From: Bizionia myxarmorum
Lineage (GTDB): Bacteria; Bacteroidota; Bacteroidia; Flavobacteriales; Flavobacteriaceae
Assembly: GCF_008086205.1 (NCBI RefSeq)
Contig: NZ_VSKK01000001.1
Span: 558,001-622,000 of the forward strand
Length of the DNA stretch: 64,000 nt
Direction: 5' to 3'
Below, piece by piece: positions 18,901-26,747 of the stretch (its first letter is position 1; every line of letters begins with the position of its first letter). The position numbers and the translations under genes were made by a program. A model generated the notes under the pieces. That model did no database searches. It had not been told where the DNA came from and worked only from the letters and a program-made list of their open reading frames with translations.

Positions 18901-21092
18901 TTCATGGCGGTTTTTACATTCCGATCCATAATGCCCAAGGCTTGCAAATCCGCGCCTATTATATTAATTTCGGCTGTGGCTTCTGGAGCTATAGAATCTA
19001 AAACTACGGTGGCGTACAAATTGGCATTTAGATTTCTATCTTTATAATTAGAGGTTAAAGCGCCGGTACCATTTTTTATATTACCAAGTAATTTTAGGTC
19101 TTTTATAGCGTAGTTATTGTATTGCATACTTGTAACGGTTGCTTCTAAAGTCGCATCTAAATTATTGAGGTTATCACCTTTACCTTGTGCCGTTAATTTG
19201 AAATTTAAAGCTCCTAATTGCTCATTATTTAAAAGTTCATTTAGCTTATAATCTTCAATAGCCAAGTCCGCATTAAACTCTAATGTTTTGCCGTTTTTAA
19301 AATTTCCTTTTACGGTAGCCAAACCTTGAGACGTTGTTAAGGTAGCATTGGCTATAATATCGTTAAGATTTCCTTTGGCTTTCCCCACTAATTTTACGTC
19401 TTCTGGTAAGCTCACGCCTAATTCTTCTTCATCTACAAACTGAATAATATCACCTCGTTTGGTTATAGCTGCAAATGCGGGAATATTAAAGGCTAAATTA
19501 TCTGGATTGGTCACATTTTGAATTCTACCATTTGCAGAAATTTTGGTATTATTCCAATTAATACGCATTTTTGATAGATTAATATCAGACAAATAACCGT
19601 TTGCTTTTAAATTTCCAGTTATAAGCTTTTTACTTAACGCCTTTAAATATTCATTCTTTTTTAAATCGGGTTGAATTAAAAATAAATCTTTAAGTGACAC
19701 CTTAAACGTTGGCATATTTAAAGCCACTTTGGTTTGGTCTGGCTCTTGCATTAATTTCGCTAATGAGGGATAATCCAATTGAAAATTCCCTTCTAATGCA
19801 TTATTATTTAAAGCCGTTTTTAAGTTGGAAAGTTTTAGTTGTTTATCCGATGCGTTGAGATTGAAATTAAGATTTTTTAAATTAACCCCTGAAATTTCAT
19901 GAAAAGAAGCTTCATCCAATTGTAGCTCGGCTATTTTATCCTTCAATACAATAGCTTCTGCTTTCAAATTGATATTCGTTAATACAATAGCATTCGAATT
20001 AAAGACGCCCTTTTTACCTTTTTCATTATTCACCGAATAGCTGAAATTGTTATTTTCCAAATCAATTTCACCAATAACCAGTTGCAAACTTGGCCATTCA
20101 AAAGCTTTTATATCTTGTTCAATATCTTCGGAAACTTCCTTAACTTTCTCAACAACGGCATTATTTTCCGTTTCGGTTTTAAGTGTAATTGTGGAATTTT
20201 TTAGGCTAAACTCATCCACTTCAAACAATTCATTTGCTATATCCAGATTGGGTATTTCAGCGTATAATTCCTGGATATCCAGTACGGCGGAAATTCTATT
20301 AGGTTCACTTTTATAATCGGCAAAAACGTTGGTAAGTTTAAACTCATCTACCGTTAAATGTGGTAATGTATTATTTTCGGAATCTGGTGTTTCAGGAACG
20401 GGTATTTGTAAGAATGTAACTCGGCTGTTTGCTAATTCTAAATAATCCGCTTTAAAAGTTAAGGTTTCTAAATCGGTTTCATCCATGTCTGCACGGAGTT
20501 TACCAATTTTATAACGACTATTTATTCCAGTAACCGCATCGTTATAAACGACATCAAAATCTTTAAATTTAAGACTTCCTAAAATTAATTTAAAAGGGGC
20601 GGCTGTGGAATCTTTTTCCACTTGTATTGCATCTTTTGAGGCAAATGCATCAATAATAAATTGAAAATTGAAACCTTCAATACTATCTTTTCTGGTCACA
20701 TTTGCGCGAACACCTTCCCAATATAAACCGTCTACACCCAAGCCATTTCCACGAATCAGAGCCAAAATAGGAACGTTAGCCTCTAATTTTTTGGAATAAA
20801 TAAGCGTATCGCCTTTTTTATCTTCTAGATATAATCCGTTTAATTGAATATTGCCATTAAAGGTTATAAAGAGTTTTTCAACGGCTACTTTCGTCTTCGT
20901 TTTCTCAGACAGGAAGCTAACAGCTTTGGTTACAATAATATCTTGACCCCAAGGACTGCGAATAAAAAGAATCAGCAAAAATAAAAACAAGAGAATGCCA
21001 AGAATAATCCTACCAACTATTCTTAAAAATCTAAACCGTTTCTTTTTCTTTTTAGTAGGTTGCTGTATGTCTTTGTTTTCGGATGTTTCCAA
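15969..21092 (-). CDS. tamB: TamB-like translocation and assembly module protein (DUF490)
   Basis: 1707 residues. One N-terminal membrane anchor (about 22-47, FLRIVGRIILGILLFLFLL) follows a basic stretch; the rest is a very long run of AsmA/TamB-like beta-strand repeats predicted to form a periplasm-spanning groove. The conserved TamB C-terminal domain lies at about 1350-1640 (GVYEVTSGHYELNLYKIV, LPFYVYLNIDGHLMEPEI, SVEIDIEGSS-type strands). The final 40 residues are almost all Lys, Glu and Arg. Family members bridge inner and outer membranes and are linked to phospholipid transport and barrel assembly. It is the first gene of the tamB-tamL pair; a minus-strand -7 box (21110-21117) lies 17 nt upstream of its ATG. 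Confidence 0.88.
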   Translation of the reverse strand: METSENKDIQQPTKKKKKRFRFLRIVGRIILGILLFLFLLILFIRSPWGQDIIVTKAVSFLSEKTKTKVAVEKLFITFNGNIQLNGLYLEDKKGDTLIYSKKLEANVPILALIRGNGLGVDGLYWEGVRANVTRKDSIEGFNFQFIIDAFASKDAIQVEKDSTAAPFKLILGSLKFKDFDVVYNDAVTGINSRYKIGKLRADMDETDLETLTFKADYLELANSRVTFLQIPVPETPDSENNTLPHLTVDEFKLTNVFADYKSEPNRISAVLDIQELYAEIPNLDIANELFEVDEFSLKNSTITLKTETENNAVVEKVKEVSEDIEQDIKAFEWPSLQLVIGEIDLENNNFSYSVNNEKGKKGVFNSNAIVLTNINLKAEAIVLKDKIAELQLDEASFHEISGVNLKNLNFNLNASDKQLKLSNLKTALNNNALEGNFQLDYPSLAKLMQEPDQTKVALNMPTFKVSLKDLFLIQPDLKKNEYLKALSKKLITGNLKANGYLSDINLSKMRINWNNTKISANGRIQNVTNPDNLAFNIPAFAAITKRGDIIQFVDEEELGVSLPEDVKLVGKAKGNLNDIIANATLTTSQGLATVKGNFKNGKTLEFNADLAIEDYKLNELLNNEQLGALNFKLTAQGKGDNLNNLDATLEATVTSMQYNNYAIKDLKLLGNIKNGTGALTSNYKDRNLNANLYATVVLDSIAPEATAEINIIGADLQALGIMDRNVKTAMNIYTDFKGNGSDFDVAAIVEDGVFVYDNKSYLLGKLNALAHVRTDTTSVSIKNKMLDLQLQSNADPKTWITSINRHVSSYFYRDNKLPDSITVPVNLKLRGKISQSPILNEVFLVNVKDLDTINLAVDYNELERKLKANITAPHINYSDLVLDSLSFNMDTDLDKFNFNLGFNEIVAGPLNIHKTVISGNQINNELSLNFSAYHKKEILAQIFTKITGTSEELRLHVEPEGLIVNRETWITPETNEMLIYPAKIAFNDFRFTKGNQAVEWTDKLANESKDHLAVNFKNFKLKEFLSFLNPEATLASGNLNGDFILEDPFNNTGILADLDVKDFHVLDVDLGVMEINAKSLGGNSYDFNAHLKEGEIDLDLEGDYVASQTGANLDLTLDINRFNMNALTGFSGGEITETSGSFSGKFTVNGTTKEPKYKGNLKFNDADFKIAMFNSAFNLRNESLSIDNSGLTMESFTVRDENQNTFEMSGKIGTKTFINPTFDLQINADDFQVLNATKEDNDFLYGKASFSGTAKITGDVQVPKINMDMTVSSDTDITYVLPSSTVNVEEREGVVIFVNRENPDAILTRTEEKTATVTGFDISALLKIGKEAAVTIIINEETGDNFKVSGAGDFNMRMNPNGNLTLSGVYEVTSGHYELNLYKIVNRKFNLVPGSRVTWSGDPLDAKLDVKAIYQVESSASSLMAPVYSGSDPAVKGKFRQVLPFYVYLNIDGHLMEPEINFNLDMPEDKQGAIGGQVYGRIQQLNSQEDELNRQVFSLLVLNRFYPDPGSDGSSGGVASIARDNLNDAVSDQLNMFSDKLLGSSGFELDFGLNSFTDYQGTSPQQRTQLDIAAQKKLFDDRLIVRVGSEVDIEGSSSTGEETPIIGNVSIEYLLTESGRYRLKGFSRNEFENVIDGQTVVSGIAVIFTQEFNKYNELWDALFKAETKEEKEAKERKKAEKNAVEQKRKEKEAATNKSIREKKDKNK

Positions 21093-21109
21093 GCAAAATT
21101 TTTGAGTTA

Positions 21110-21117
21110 CAAATTTA
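21110..21117 (-). promoter_or_regulatory. -7 box TAAATTTG of tamB
   Basis: Minus-strand TAnnTTTG match, 17 nt before the tamB start. No matching TTG at the usual -33 distance. Confidence 0.35.
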
Positions 21118-21241
21118 TTATATTAATTTATGGGAATGTACTTTAAAACGATTATTAATAGCTTCAAAACTGAAATGTTATAATAAATTTAACGAAAGTT
21201 CTGCGATAATGACTATATTATAAAGTCTAGATTTGAATTCC

Positions 21242-21249
21242 TATGTTTG
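21242..21249 (+). promoter_or_regulatory. -7 box TATGTTTG of the 49-residue Lys-rich gene
   Basis: TATGTTTG fits TAnnTTTG and lies 35 nt before the ATG at 21285, which supports the very small frame being expressed. Confidence 0.35.
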
Positions 21250-21284
21250 TAGCATAAATTCACCAGATATTAAACTAAAACATT

Positions 21285-21434
21285 ATGCCAAAACCCAAGG
21301 GTCAAAAAAATACTAAAAATAAAGCGGAACATACCAAGCTTCTAAACAGAAAAACAAATAAGAAAAAAGCAGATGAAGCCCAGCGGAAGGAGCGATTAAA
21401 GGCTATTATTAAAAAATCTAAAGGTGAAGAATGA
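21285..21434 (+). CDS. Small Lys-rich protein of 49 residues
   Basis: An ATG-to-TGA frame of 50 codons beginning MPKPKGQKNTKNKAEHTKLL and ending KAIIKKSKGEE. More than a third of residues are Lys or Arg, with no hydrophobic segment, so a soluble nucleic-acid- or ribosome-associated helix is plausible. A -7 box lies upstream, and codon use resembles its neighbours. I do not recognise a named family. It stands alone between the divergent tamB and the convergent M1 peptidase gene. Confidence 0.5.
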   Translation: MPKPKGQKNTKNKAEHTKLLNRKTNKKKADEAQRKERLKAIIKKSKGEE

Positions 21435-21445
21435 ATTCGAAATTG

Positions 21446-21469
21446 AAGTTCAAGTTCAAGTTCAAGTTG
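21446..21469 (+). repeat. Hexanucleotide tandem repeat AAGTTC
   Basis: Three exact AAGTTC units followed by a fourth with one change (AAGTTG), 11 nt after the stop codon of the 49-residue gene. Slippage here would not alter any recognised frame. Confidence 0.7.
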
Positions 21470-21537
21470 AAATAAATATTCTCTCCAAGCTTACTTTAAT
21501 AACTTCATTTTAAAAAACTCACAACTTATTTCTAATA

Positions 21538-21576
21538 TAAAATGCCTCTAAAAACGTATGTTTTCAGAGGCATTTC
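21538..21576. terminator. Terminator hairpin at the end of the M1 peptidase gene
   Basis: aaatgcctct pairs with agaggcattt, extended by an imperfect aaaac/gtttt stem around a short loop; T-rich on both outer sides. It lies between convergent genes and may serve both the M1 peptidase (minus) and the 49-residue gene (plus). Confidence 0.65.
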
Positions 21577-21606
21577 TTTTAATATGAACTTTACTTAAAA
21601 TAACAC

Positions 21607-23535
21607 TTACTTTTTATCCCAAGTATCATTCAAGGTATTAATATCTGCCAACATCTTATTTGGATCTAAAACCACACGCTTCACGCTTTTCTTCGTCTTT
21701 AAAAGGTGCGTCCAGCTATTTCCACGCTGCCAAATTTCCACTGGAAGTGATACGTTTTCAGTAGAATTATCTGAATAGGTTACTTGAAGTTCAACAGGCA
21801 TTGGAATTTGTCCGTTATTTTCAACTGTTATAAGATAATTACCTTCATGAGGTTTCACATCAGAAACGCTCATATCTATGTTGCCATTTCCATAAAACCA
21901 ACCTTTCCAGAAATAAGATAAATTTTCTCCCGCCACATTTTCCATATGATTAAAAAAGTCATTTGGCTGTGGATGTTTATATGCCCAATTACGGATATAA
22001 CTATTGAATGCATTATCAAAACGTTCGGTACCCAATATATACTCACGTAGCATAAAAAGTCCAGCTGCAGGCTTATAATATGCCGTATACGCTAAATTTC
22101 TAGCGTGCGCTACTTCTGGAGATGTATCAATACCTTCACGGTTTTCAAACGTAAGATATTTCACTATTCCACGAGGTTTATCTGTGTCTGTAGGATATTC
22201 ACCTTTATTAAAAGCGGCCGTACTGTAATGGTTTATAAAAGTATTAAAGCCTTCGTCCATCCAAGGATAGCGACGTTCATTAGAGCCAACAATCATTGGA
22301 AACCAGTTGTGACCGAATTCATGATCTGTTACGCCCCATAAACCAGCTTCCTTACTTTTATAACTACAAAAACTAACGCCTGGATATTCCATACCGCCCA
22401 CATTTGCAGCCACATTTATAGCATTATGATATGGGTAAGGAAAGTATGTTTTAGAGTAATATTCTATGGAACCTTTGGTATATTCCGTTGATCGTGACCA
22501 AGCTTTGGAGCCATCACTTTCAATAGGATATACGGATTGCGCCAATCCTGTTTTGCCATCACCAAGATCCATACGAGCTGCATCCCAAATAAATGCTTTT
22601 GAAGAAGCCCAAGCCACATCACGCGTGTTTTCCATTTTGAAATGCCAAGTTAAGGTACCTTTATTTTTTAAGTTTGAAATAGGCTTTCCAACCTCATCTG
22701 GTTTGATAATATATACCGTTTTATCACTTTTTTCAGCTTGTGAAAAACGTTCTAATTGGGTTTTAGTAAGAACCTCTGTTGGGTTTTGCAAAATACCGGA
22801 ACACACAACCGTTTGATCAGACGCAGCGGTGATTTTCACATCAAAATCGCCATATTCACAATAGAATTCACCAGCACCTAAATAAGGCTCCGTATTCCAA
22901 CCTACAACATCATCAAAAACAGCTACGCGAGGATACCATTGTGCCATAGCGTAAATAGTTCCCATTTTAGTGTCTAACCTTCCCATACGATCCATTCCTT
23001 CAACAGGTACTTTGAATTTAAAATTCATGCTAATAGTAACTTCACCACCTTTAGCAGCTAATGGTTTATCTAGAAAAAGTTGCATTCTCGTATCCGAGAT
23101 TAAATGTTTGGAAGATGTTCCCGTTTTTGTTTTTGCCGAAATGTTAGTTAATTCTAAACCACCTTCGACATCACCACTATAACGACTTCCTAAAACGGAT
23201 GTGGTTAATGTACCACGCGAGTTTTCGGTAAAACGGTTTTGCTCTAAATAAAGCCAGATAAAATCTAAAGTTTCTGGACTGTTATTTGTGTACTGGATTG
23301 TAACCTTCCCGGAAACCATATGGTTTTTATCGTCTAAAGAAACTTCCAAATTATAGTCGGCAGAATTTTGCCAATATTCAGGACCCGGTTTTCCAGAGGC
23401 CGAGCGGTAAACGTTGCCCTCACGGTAGGTAAATTCATTAAATAATTGCTGATTGCCATAATTTGCTTCTTGGGCAACGAGTGAAAAAGAAAAAGCGAAC
23501 AGCAATATAGACATGCTGCGTCTAAAATACGTCAT
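21607..23535 (-). CDS. M1-family zinc aminopeptidase, exported
   Basis: 642 residues with a signal peptide (1-21, ending SLVAQ). The gluzincin site HEFGH (405-409) with Glu428 in WMDEGFN, spaced 18 residues on, is complete. The exopeptidase motif GGMEYPG (about 380) matches the GXMEN-type loop that binds the substrate N-terminus. Family M1 enzymes remove N-terminal residues from peptides; here it should act in the periplasm or outside. A second M1 gene lies at 47935 and is a lipoprotein. No T9SS sorting domain is present. Monocistronic. Confidence 0.9.
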   Translation of the reverse strand: MTYFRRSMSILLFAFSFSLVAQEANYGNQQLFNEFTYREGNVYRSASGKPGPEYWQNSADYNLEVSLDDKNHMVSGKVTIQYTNNSPETLDFIWLYLEQNRFTENSRGTLTTSVLGSRYSGDVEGGLELTNISAKTKTGTSSKHLISDTRMQLFLDKPLAAKGGEVTISMNFKFKVPVEGMDRMGRLDTKMGTIYAMAQWYPRVAVFDDVVGWNTEPYLGAGEFYCEYGDFDVKITAASDQTVVCSGILQNPTEVLTKTQLERFSQAEKSDKTVYIIKPDEVGKPISNLKNKGTLTWHFKMENTRDVAWASSKAFIWDAARMDLGDGKTGLAQSVYPIESDGSKAWSRSTEYTKGSIEYYSKTYFPYPYHNAINVAANVGGMEYPGVSFCSYKSKEAGLWGVTDHEFGHNWFPMIVGSNERRYPWMDEGFNTFINHYSTAAFNKGEYPTDTDKPRGIVKYLTFENREGIDTSPEVAHARNLAYTAYYKPAAGLFMLREYILGTERFDNAFNSYIRNWAYKHPQPNDFFNHMENVAGENLSYFWKGWFYGNGNIDMSVSDVKPHEGNYLITVENNGQIPMPVELQVTYSDNSTENVSLPVEIWQRGNSWTHLLKTKKSVKRVVLDPNKMLADINTLNDTWDKK

Positions 23536-23663
23536 AGTTTCGTGTTTTAAATTAATGATGGAATGCGAAGATACTCAATTGTAATGAGGTCTAAAACTGT
23601 TATATCTAAATCTAAACTATAATATGAATAGAGAAATTTTAGAAGACTATTTAAAGTGACAAA

Positions 23664-23999
23664 TTAATACAGTAAATGCTGTTTGGCTTTTGAGCCCCAC
23701 CCAGCTTGATTTTCATAGTCTACGAAGAAAATTTTTAAATCGGCCTGATTGGCGTAATCCACATAATAGATTTTCTTTTTAGCTTGATTAGCATAGTCTG
23801 TAAAAAACCATTTCCCGTCATTTTTTCCAGCTTGGTTGCTATATTTTACTTTATAAACCTTTAAATCTGCTTGGTTTTCATAGTCTACTACAAACACCTT
23901 AACATCGGCTTGATTTGCATATTCAACAGAAAATATCTTTTGTGCCGAGCAGGTAAATCCGAAACATACAACAGCAAATGTAAGTAGTAGAGATTTCAT
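23664..23999 (-). CDS. Exported repeat protein with YxNQA units (DUF6150-like)
   Basis: 111 residues: signal peptide (1-19, ending TCSAQ) followed by six to seven short units each built around a (D/E)Y-x-NQA core, for example SVEYANQADVKVFVV and YYVDYANQADLKIFF, about 13 residues apart. One unit carries an insert GKNDGKWFF. The regular strand-turn pattern suggests a small beta-rich structure. It resembles the short periplasmic DUF6150 type proteins in layout; function unknown. It stands between two unrelated minus-strand genes and appears to have its own transcript. Confidence 0.65.
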   Translation of the reverse strand: MKSLLLTFAVVCFGFTCSAQKIFSVEYANQADVKVFVVDYENQADLKVYKVKYSNQAGKNDGKWFFTDYANQAKKKIYYVDYANQADLKIFFVDYENQAGWGSKAKQHLLY

Positions 24000-24062
24000 A
24001 AAGTTAGATTCATAACGATGGATTAAAATACAAAAAAAACATCAAAGATTGTTCCGCTATTA

Positions 24063-24782
24063 TTATTTACAAACGCCGTCTGTGTCGCAGCTTTGTCCTT
24101 GGGTAACTTCCAATTTTGTAACTGGATTAAGTTTTCGCCATTCTGAAAATGCTTTATTTAAAGTTTCTAAAAAAGCTTCGGCCGGTTGCGCTCCCGAAAC
24201 GGCAAATTTTCTATCCAAAACAAAAAATGGCACACCGCCAACACCAACTTGTTGGGCTTCCTGAATATCTTGTTTCACAAAATAAGCATATTGGTCGTCT
24301 ATAAAAGCGGTTTGTATTTCAGATTCCTCTAAACCAATTTCTTTACCCAATTGCGTTAATGTTTCCAAATCGGCTATGTTTTTTCCTTCTGTAAAAAAGG
24401 CTAGAAATAAGCGTTCTTCAGCGGCATCTCCTAAATCTTTTGATTTAGCAAACTGAATAAGTTTGTGCGCATGCAGGGAATTCACCATGATGGCTTTATC
24501 TAAATTATATTCCAAACCCACTTTTTTGGCAGATTGGGTAACGTTATCCAACATTCCGGCAACTTGCTCCGCACTCATACCCTTGTGTTTGATAAGATAA
24601 TCTTGATAGCTTTCGTTTGCTACTTCAGGAATGGAAGGGTCTAGTTGGAAACTTTTCCATTCTACTTCAACATGATTTTTGTCTGTAAATTGTTTCAATG
24701 CTGATTCAAAATTCCGCTTTCCGATGTAGCAAAATGGACACATAACATCGCTCCAAATTTCTATTTTCATCTTATTTTCCAT
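24063..24782 (-). CDS. DsbA-family oxidoreductase, FrnE-like
   Basis: 239 residues (235 if the second ATG, at 24770, is used, which begins MKIEIWSDVMCPFCYIG). The redox site is CPFC directly after the first beta strand, as in FrnE and 2-hydroxychromene-2-carboxylate isomerase relatives; the cis-Pro loop is VGGVPFFVLD. There is no signal peptide, so it is cytoplasmic. A C-terminal Cys pair (SCDTDGVCK) is unusual and might form a second redox pair or bind metal. Physiological substrate not known. Confidence 0.85.
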   Translation of the reverse strand: MENKMKIEIWSDVMCPFCYIGKRNFESALKQFTDKNHVEVEWKSFQLDPSIPEVANESYQDYLIKHKGMSAEQVAGMLDNVTQSAKKVGLEYNLDKAIMVNSLHAHKLIQFAKSKDLGDAAEERLFLAFFTEGKNIADLETLTQLGKEIGLEESEIQTAFIDDQYAYFVKQDIQEAQQVGVGGVPFFVLDRKFAVSGAQPAEAFLETLNKAFSEWRKLNPVTKLEVTQGQSCDTDGVCK

Positions 24783-24890
24783 AATCTATAAATTTTCTGA
24801 ATTAACGTATTTTAAAATATGTATAACTATTCTGTAATTAGTCATCAATTAGTAAATAGCTTACAAATTATAAACAATCGCATATTAAAC

Positions 24891-24919
24891 AAAAAACCCA
24901 TCTCGAAAGACAGGTTTTT
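24891..24919 (-). terminator. Rho-independent terminator after nrdA
   Basis: Stem aaaaacc / ggttttt with an internal ca/ca mismatch, then tct/aga around loop cgaa; the minus strand ends in T. It lies 31 nt past the nrdA stop. Confidence 0.7.
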
Positions 24920-24949
24920 AGAATCCAATTAAAAGTTGCTTGTTAGCAA

Positions 24950-26746
24950 TTATGCTTCACAACTTGTACAATCTTTTTTCTGCTTAAATTTCTGCGCAGC
25001 ATTCATACTATGCTGATAGTAAAGCGATTTTAAACCTAATTTCCATGCGGTAACATGAATTTTATTAATCTCTTTAACGGGCATATCTGGATGTACAATA
25101 ATATTTACAGATTGACCTTGATCTATATGATTCTGGCGATTTGCTGCTTGATAAATAATATCCATCTGGTCAATTTCAGAATAGGTTTTAAAGACGTCTT
25201 TCTCTAAATCTGTTAAGAAATCAAGATGTTGTACAGACCCATCAAAATCACGAATACTATGCCATACATCTTGTGTATTTTGACCTTTTTCTTCTAATAA
25301 ATCTTCTAAATAGGCATTTTTAATGGTCGTTTTAATTTTGGCAATATCTTTCACATAAATATTGGACCAAATTGGCTCAATTCCTTGAGATACTTGACCT
25401 AAAATAAAAGCGGACGACGTTGTTGGCGCAATGGCATTTAAGGTGGCATTACGTCTGCCGTAGCCTTTCAACACTTTTGGTTCGCCAAATATTTGCGCTA
25501 ATTCAGCTGAAGCCGCATATGATTTCTCCTTAATAAGTTTAAAAATATCACTATTTAAACTATAGGCCTCTTGACTGTTAAATGGCAACATTTTAGATTG
25601 AAGCAAAGAATGCCATCCTAAAACGCCTAAACCTAAAGCTCTATTTTCTTTGGCGAAATTATAAGCGCGTTCCATAAATAGGAAGGTTTGACGGTCTTCT
25701 CTATTTTCAGAATCTCTATAAGCTTCTAATTTTTCAATAAATTCAGTAATAACCGCATCCAAGAAATAGACCATGGTTTCAACTGCATCGGTATCTTTCC
25801 ATTTGTCATAATGCAATACGTTTACTGATGATAAAACGCAAACAAAAGACCAATCATCATTAGACGGCAACATAATTTCCGTACACAAATTACTAGCATA
25901 AATAGTGTGTTTTTCATTTTTGTACACATCAGCAGCGGCATTGTTGGCATTGTCTTTAAAGAAGATATATGGATAACCCATTTCACCTCTTCTTTGTAAT
26001 ACTTTAGCCCAAACAGTACGCTTTTGCTCATCGCCGGCAACCATACTTTCCATCCACTCATTGGTAACAGTAACACCATGCGTTAACTCCTGAATGGGGT
26101 TTCCTTCTGTACCAATTTCCAAGAACTCCATAATATCAGCGTGCTCAACAGGTAAATACGGTGAAAAACGACCACGTCTTACCGAACCTTGACTAACCAC
26201 ATCCACCATAGATTCAAAAAGTTGCATAATATGAACTGCTCCTGAAGCTTGACCGTTATTTTTTACTTCTGCACCACGCGGACGAATTTTTCCAAAATAT
26301 CCAGATGTTCCACCACCTAGTTTAGACATCATCCCTACTTCTGACTGCGTATATAAAATATTACCCATGTCATCCGATACATGCGATCCAAAACAACTAA
26401 TTGGCAACCCTCTTTTTTGCCCAAAGTTTGACCAAACTGGTGATGCTAATGAATAAAAGCCTTCAGACATATAACCATAAAACTTGTCTGAATAGCCGGG
26501 TATTTGAAGAATTTCTTCTGCACGATCTGCAATTTCGCGAATTCGTTGTTCAGCGGTCATTCCGTTAGAAATGTAACCAAGAGATAAAAAGTTTCGGCTG
26601 TGATCTGTTAACCATTCAAAACCCTTACTTGACTCTTGTTGATTATTTTTTAAAGCTTCTTTTCTAGATTTTACAAGTAGGTCGTTGTCGTTTGAGGTTT
26701 TAACTTCTGTGTTTTCTGTGTTTAGCGTAAGTTTTTCGTTGTTCAT
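24950..26746 (-). CDS. nrdA: Ribonucleoside-diphosphate reductase, catalytic alpha subunit (no ATP-cone)
   Basis: 598 residues from the ATG at 26746, 1 nt after the nrdB stop; an upstream frame start inside nrdB is less likely. The class I active-site set is visible: Cys118 in PISCFGS, the radical triplet Asn286-Cys288-Glu290 in SNLCTEIMLP, and Cys303 in FVCVLSSVN. The C-terminal tail ends in a redox pair, CTSC. The protein is short for NrdA because the N-terminal ATP-cone that normally senses ATP/dATP is missing; that domain is on NrdB instead. It makes deoxyribonucleotides in the cytoplasm. Translationally coupled to nrdB and followed by a terminator. Confidence 0.93.
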   Translation of the reverse strand: MNNEKLTLNTENTEVKTSNDNDLLVKSRKEALKNNQQESSKGFEWLTDHSRNFLSLGYISNGMTAEQRIREIADRAEEILQIPGYSDKFYGYMSEGFYSLASPVWSNFGQKRGLPISCFGSHVSDDMGNILYTQSEVGMMSKLGGGTSGYFGKIRPRGAEVKNNGQASGAVHIMQLFESMVDVVSQGSVRRGRFSPYLPVEHADIMEFLEIGTEGNPIQELTHGVTVTNEWMESMVAGDEQKRTVWAKVLQRRGEMGYPYIFFKDNANNAAADVYKNEKHTIYASNLCTEIMLPSNDDWSFVCVLSSVNVLHYDKWKDTDAVETMVYFLDAVITEFIEKLEAYRDSENREDRQTFLFMERAYNFAKENRALGLGVLGWHSLLQSKMLPFNSQEAYSLNSDIFKLIKEKSYAASAELAQIFGEPKVLKGYGRRNATLNAIAPTTSSAFILGQVSQGIEPIWSNIYVKDIAKIKTTIKNAYLEDLLEEKGQNTQDVWHSIRDFDGSVQHLDFLTDLEKDVFKTYSEIDQMDIIYQAANRQNHIDQGQSVNIIVHPDMPVKEINKIHVTAWKLGLKSLYYQHSMNAAQKFKQKKDCTSCEA

Positions 26747-26747
26747 A

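Noticed and set aside
20047-20316. Plus-strand frames inside tamB (also at 17053, 17503) and other antisense frames
   Set aside because: They follow the codon bias shadow of the coding strand, and have no starts or patterns of real proteins.
23664-23999. Repeats as a CRISPR array
   Set aside because: The periodicity is in a protein frame with a signal peptide and the DNA units are not identical or separated by unique spacers.
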